A stretch of 5,581 bases of DNA from Planctomycetota bacterium (GTDB taxonomy: Bacteria; Planctomycetota; Planctomycetia; Pirellulales; Thermoguttaceae). The translations under genes and the position numbers were made by a program. Below, piece by piece: positions 4,778 to 5,581 of the stretch (positions are counted from its first letter, which is position 1; every line of letters starts with the position of its first letter). The stretch lies in assembly GCA_013202535.1 (NCBI GenBank), contig JABMRP010001338.1, forward strand, positions 1-5,581, read 5' to 3'. Under the pieces are notes generated by a model that made no database searches, was not told the origin of the DNA, and worked only from the letters and a program-made list of their open reading frames with translations.

Positions 4778-5581
4778 ATGCCCAAATACGTGGTTCGATA
4801 CGGTTCGATGCGACTGCTGGGGATCCATTCCAGCAACCCCAAGCAACAATACAGCCGGGGGACCCGGGTCATCGTGCGGACCGATCGCGGCCTGGAAGCC
4901 GGCGAAGTGCTGTGCGAGGCCGACGAACCGACGATCGGGAAATTGAAGGATCCGACCGGCGGCCAGATTCTTCGGGCGATGACCGCCAACGACGCCAACG
5001 AGCTTTCTCGCATTGGTGAGGAATCGCGGCAGAAGCTTGAGGTCTGCCAAAAGTTCATCGACACGCTTGGCCTGCCCATGAATCTGGTCGACGTGGAACA
5101 TCTTTTCGGCGGCGAGCGGATCGTGATCTACTACCTGGCCGACGGCCGGGTCGACTTTCGCGAGTTGGTTCGCCGGTTGGCCGGGGAGTTTCAGACGCGC
5201 ATCGAGATGCGGCAGATCGGAGTTCGCGACGAGGCGAAACTGATGGCCGACTACGGCGACTGCGGCAACTCGGTCTGCTGCAACTCCCACCTGAGCGAGA
5301 TGCCCCCGGTCTCGATGAAAATGGCCAAATTGCAGAAGGCCACGCTCGATCCGAGCAAGATTTCCGGCCGCTGCGGTCGCCTGAAATGTTGCCTGCGGTA
5401 CGAGTATGACGTCTACGAGCGAATCCAGAAGGAACTTCCGCGGATCGGCTCCCGAGTCACGACTCCCGACGGCCAAGGACGCGTGATCAACCACGAGATT
5501 CTCACCGGGCAAGTACTCGTGGAGTCGGACGACCGCCACCGCCGCCTGGTCGCGCTGGGCGATCTGTCGCCCCCCGCGCCC
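4778..5581 (+). CDS. RicT/YaaT (PSP1 domain) homologue, 3'-truncated by window end
   Basis: 268 codons are present with no stop; the gene continues past the window. An in-frame TAG at 4769-4771 fixes the ATG at 4778 as the first possible start; a weak GGAG lies at 4761-4764. Residues 1-50 match the PSP1 family start, with YSRGTRVIVRTDRGLEAGEV at 25-44. The C-terminal half is very like Bacillus RicT: GVRDEAKLM (148-156), CGNSVCC (162-168), PVSMKMAKLQ (177-186), LDPSKISGRCGRLKCCLRYE (190-209). The six cysteines 162, 167, 168, 199, 204 and 205 match those of RicT linked to iron-sulfur cluster binding. In Bacillus, RicT joins RicA and RicF, supports RNase Y-dependent RNA processing, and affects sporulation and competence. 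No ricA or ricF is seen here. A glycine- and valine-rich beta tail (about 222-262) follows. A cytoplasmic RNA-processing or regulatory role is likely, but its partners in this organism are unknown. Confidence 0.92.
   Translation, partial: MPKYVVRYGSMRLLGIHSSNPKQQYSRGTRVIVRTDRGLEAGEVLCEADEPTIGKLKDPTGGQILRAMTANDANELSRIGEESRQKLEVCQKFIDTLGLPMNLVDVEHLFGGERIVIYYLADGRVDFRELVRRLAGEFQTRIEMRQIGVRDEAKLMADYGDCGNSVCCNSHLSEMPPVSMKMAKLQKATLDPSKISGRCGRLKCCLRYEYDVYERIQKELPRIGSRVTTPDGQGRVINHEILTGQVLVESDDRHRRLVALGDLSPPAP

Noticed and set aside
4703..5539. 278-codon open frame on the minus strand
   Set aside because: It is antisense to the RicT homologue, which has unmistakable conserved cysteine motifs. Long antisense frames are common in GC-rich genes.

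Overview
The window reads like a chromosomal segment of a high-GC Gram-negative bacterium, most probably a planctomycete of the Pirellulales type. That placement is inferred from protein style: a DUF4380 secreted protein, a DUF4190-type membrane module, and a RicT/PSP1 homologue with planctomycete-like wording. No rRNA or other marker gene is present to prove it. Five protein-coding genes cover almost everything. There is no tRNA, rRNA, CRISPR array, insertion sequence or phage gene.

Layout. A minus-strand gene (50-1417) encodes an exported DUF4380-family beta-sandwich protein. A divergent intergenic region of 375 bases (1418-1792) follows, with a plausible promoter for each direction and two small inverted repeats. 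Then comes a tightly packed plus-strand operon: a LolD/MacB-type ABC ATPase (1793-2461), its FtsX/MacB-type permease with a histidine-rich extracytoplasmic insert (2530-3927), and a membrane protein that joins a DUF4190-like helical module to a C-terminal domain resembling DUF3299 (3927-4670). After a 107-base gap with a candidate promoter, a RicT/PSP1 homologue starts at 4778 and runs off the end of the window.

How the genes work together. The order ATPase, FtsX-like permease, DUF3299-like protein resembles, from memory, zinc-responsive operons of gammaproteobacteria (the PA4063-PA4066 type of Pseudomonas and the zrg type of Vibrio). With the nine-histidine insert in the permease, this suggests a metal-related, probably zinc-related, envelope ABC system rather than a lipoprotein or drug exporter. 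The separate His-rich binding protein of those operons is not seen here; the permease loop may take its place. This is inference.

The most unusual DNA feature is a 56-base direct tandem duplication (2432-2544) over the ATPase/permease junction. It copies the end of the ATPase gene, its stop codon, a Shine-Dalgarno-like GAGG and the permease start. The leftover first start opens a 19-codon reading frame whose stop overlaps the true permease start as ATGA, so a small translational-coupling device has formed, by accident or by selection.
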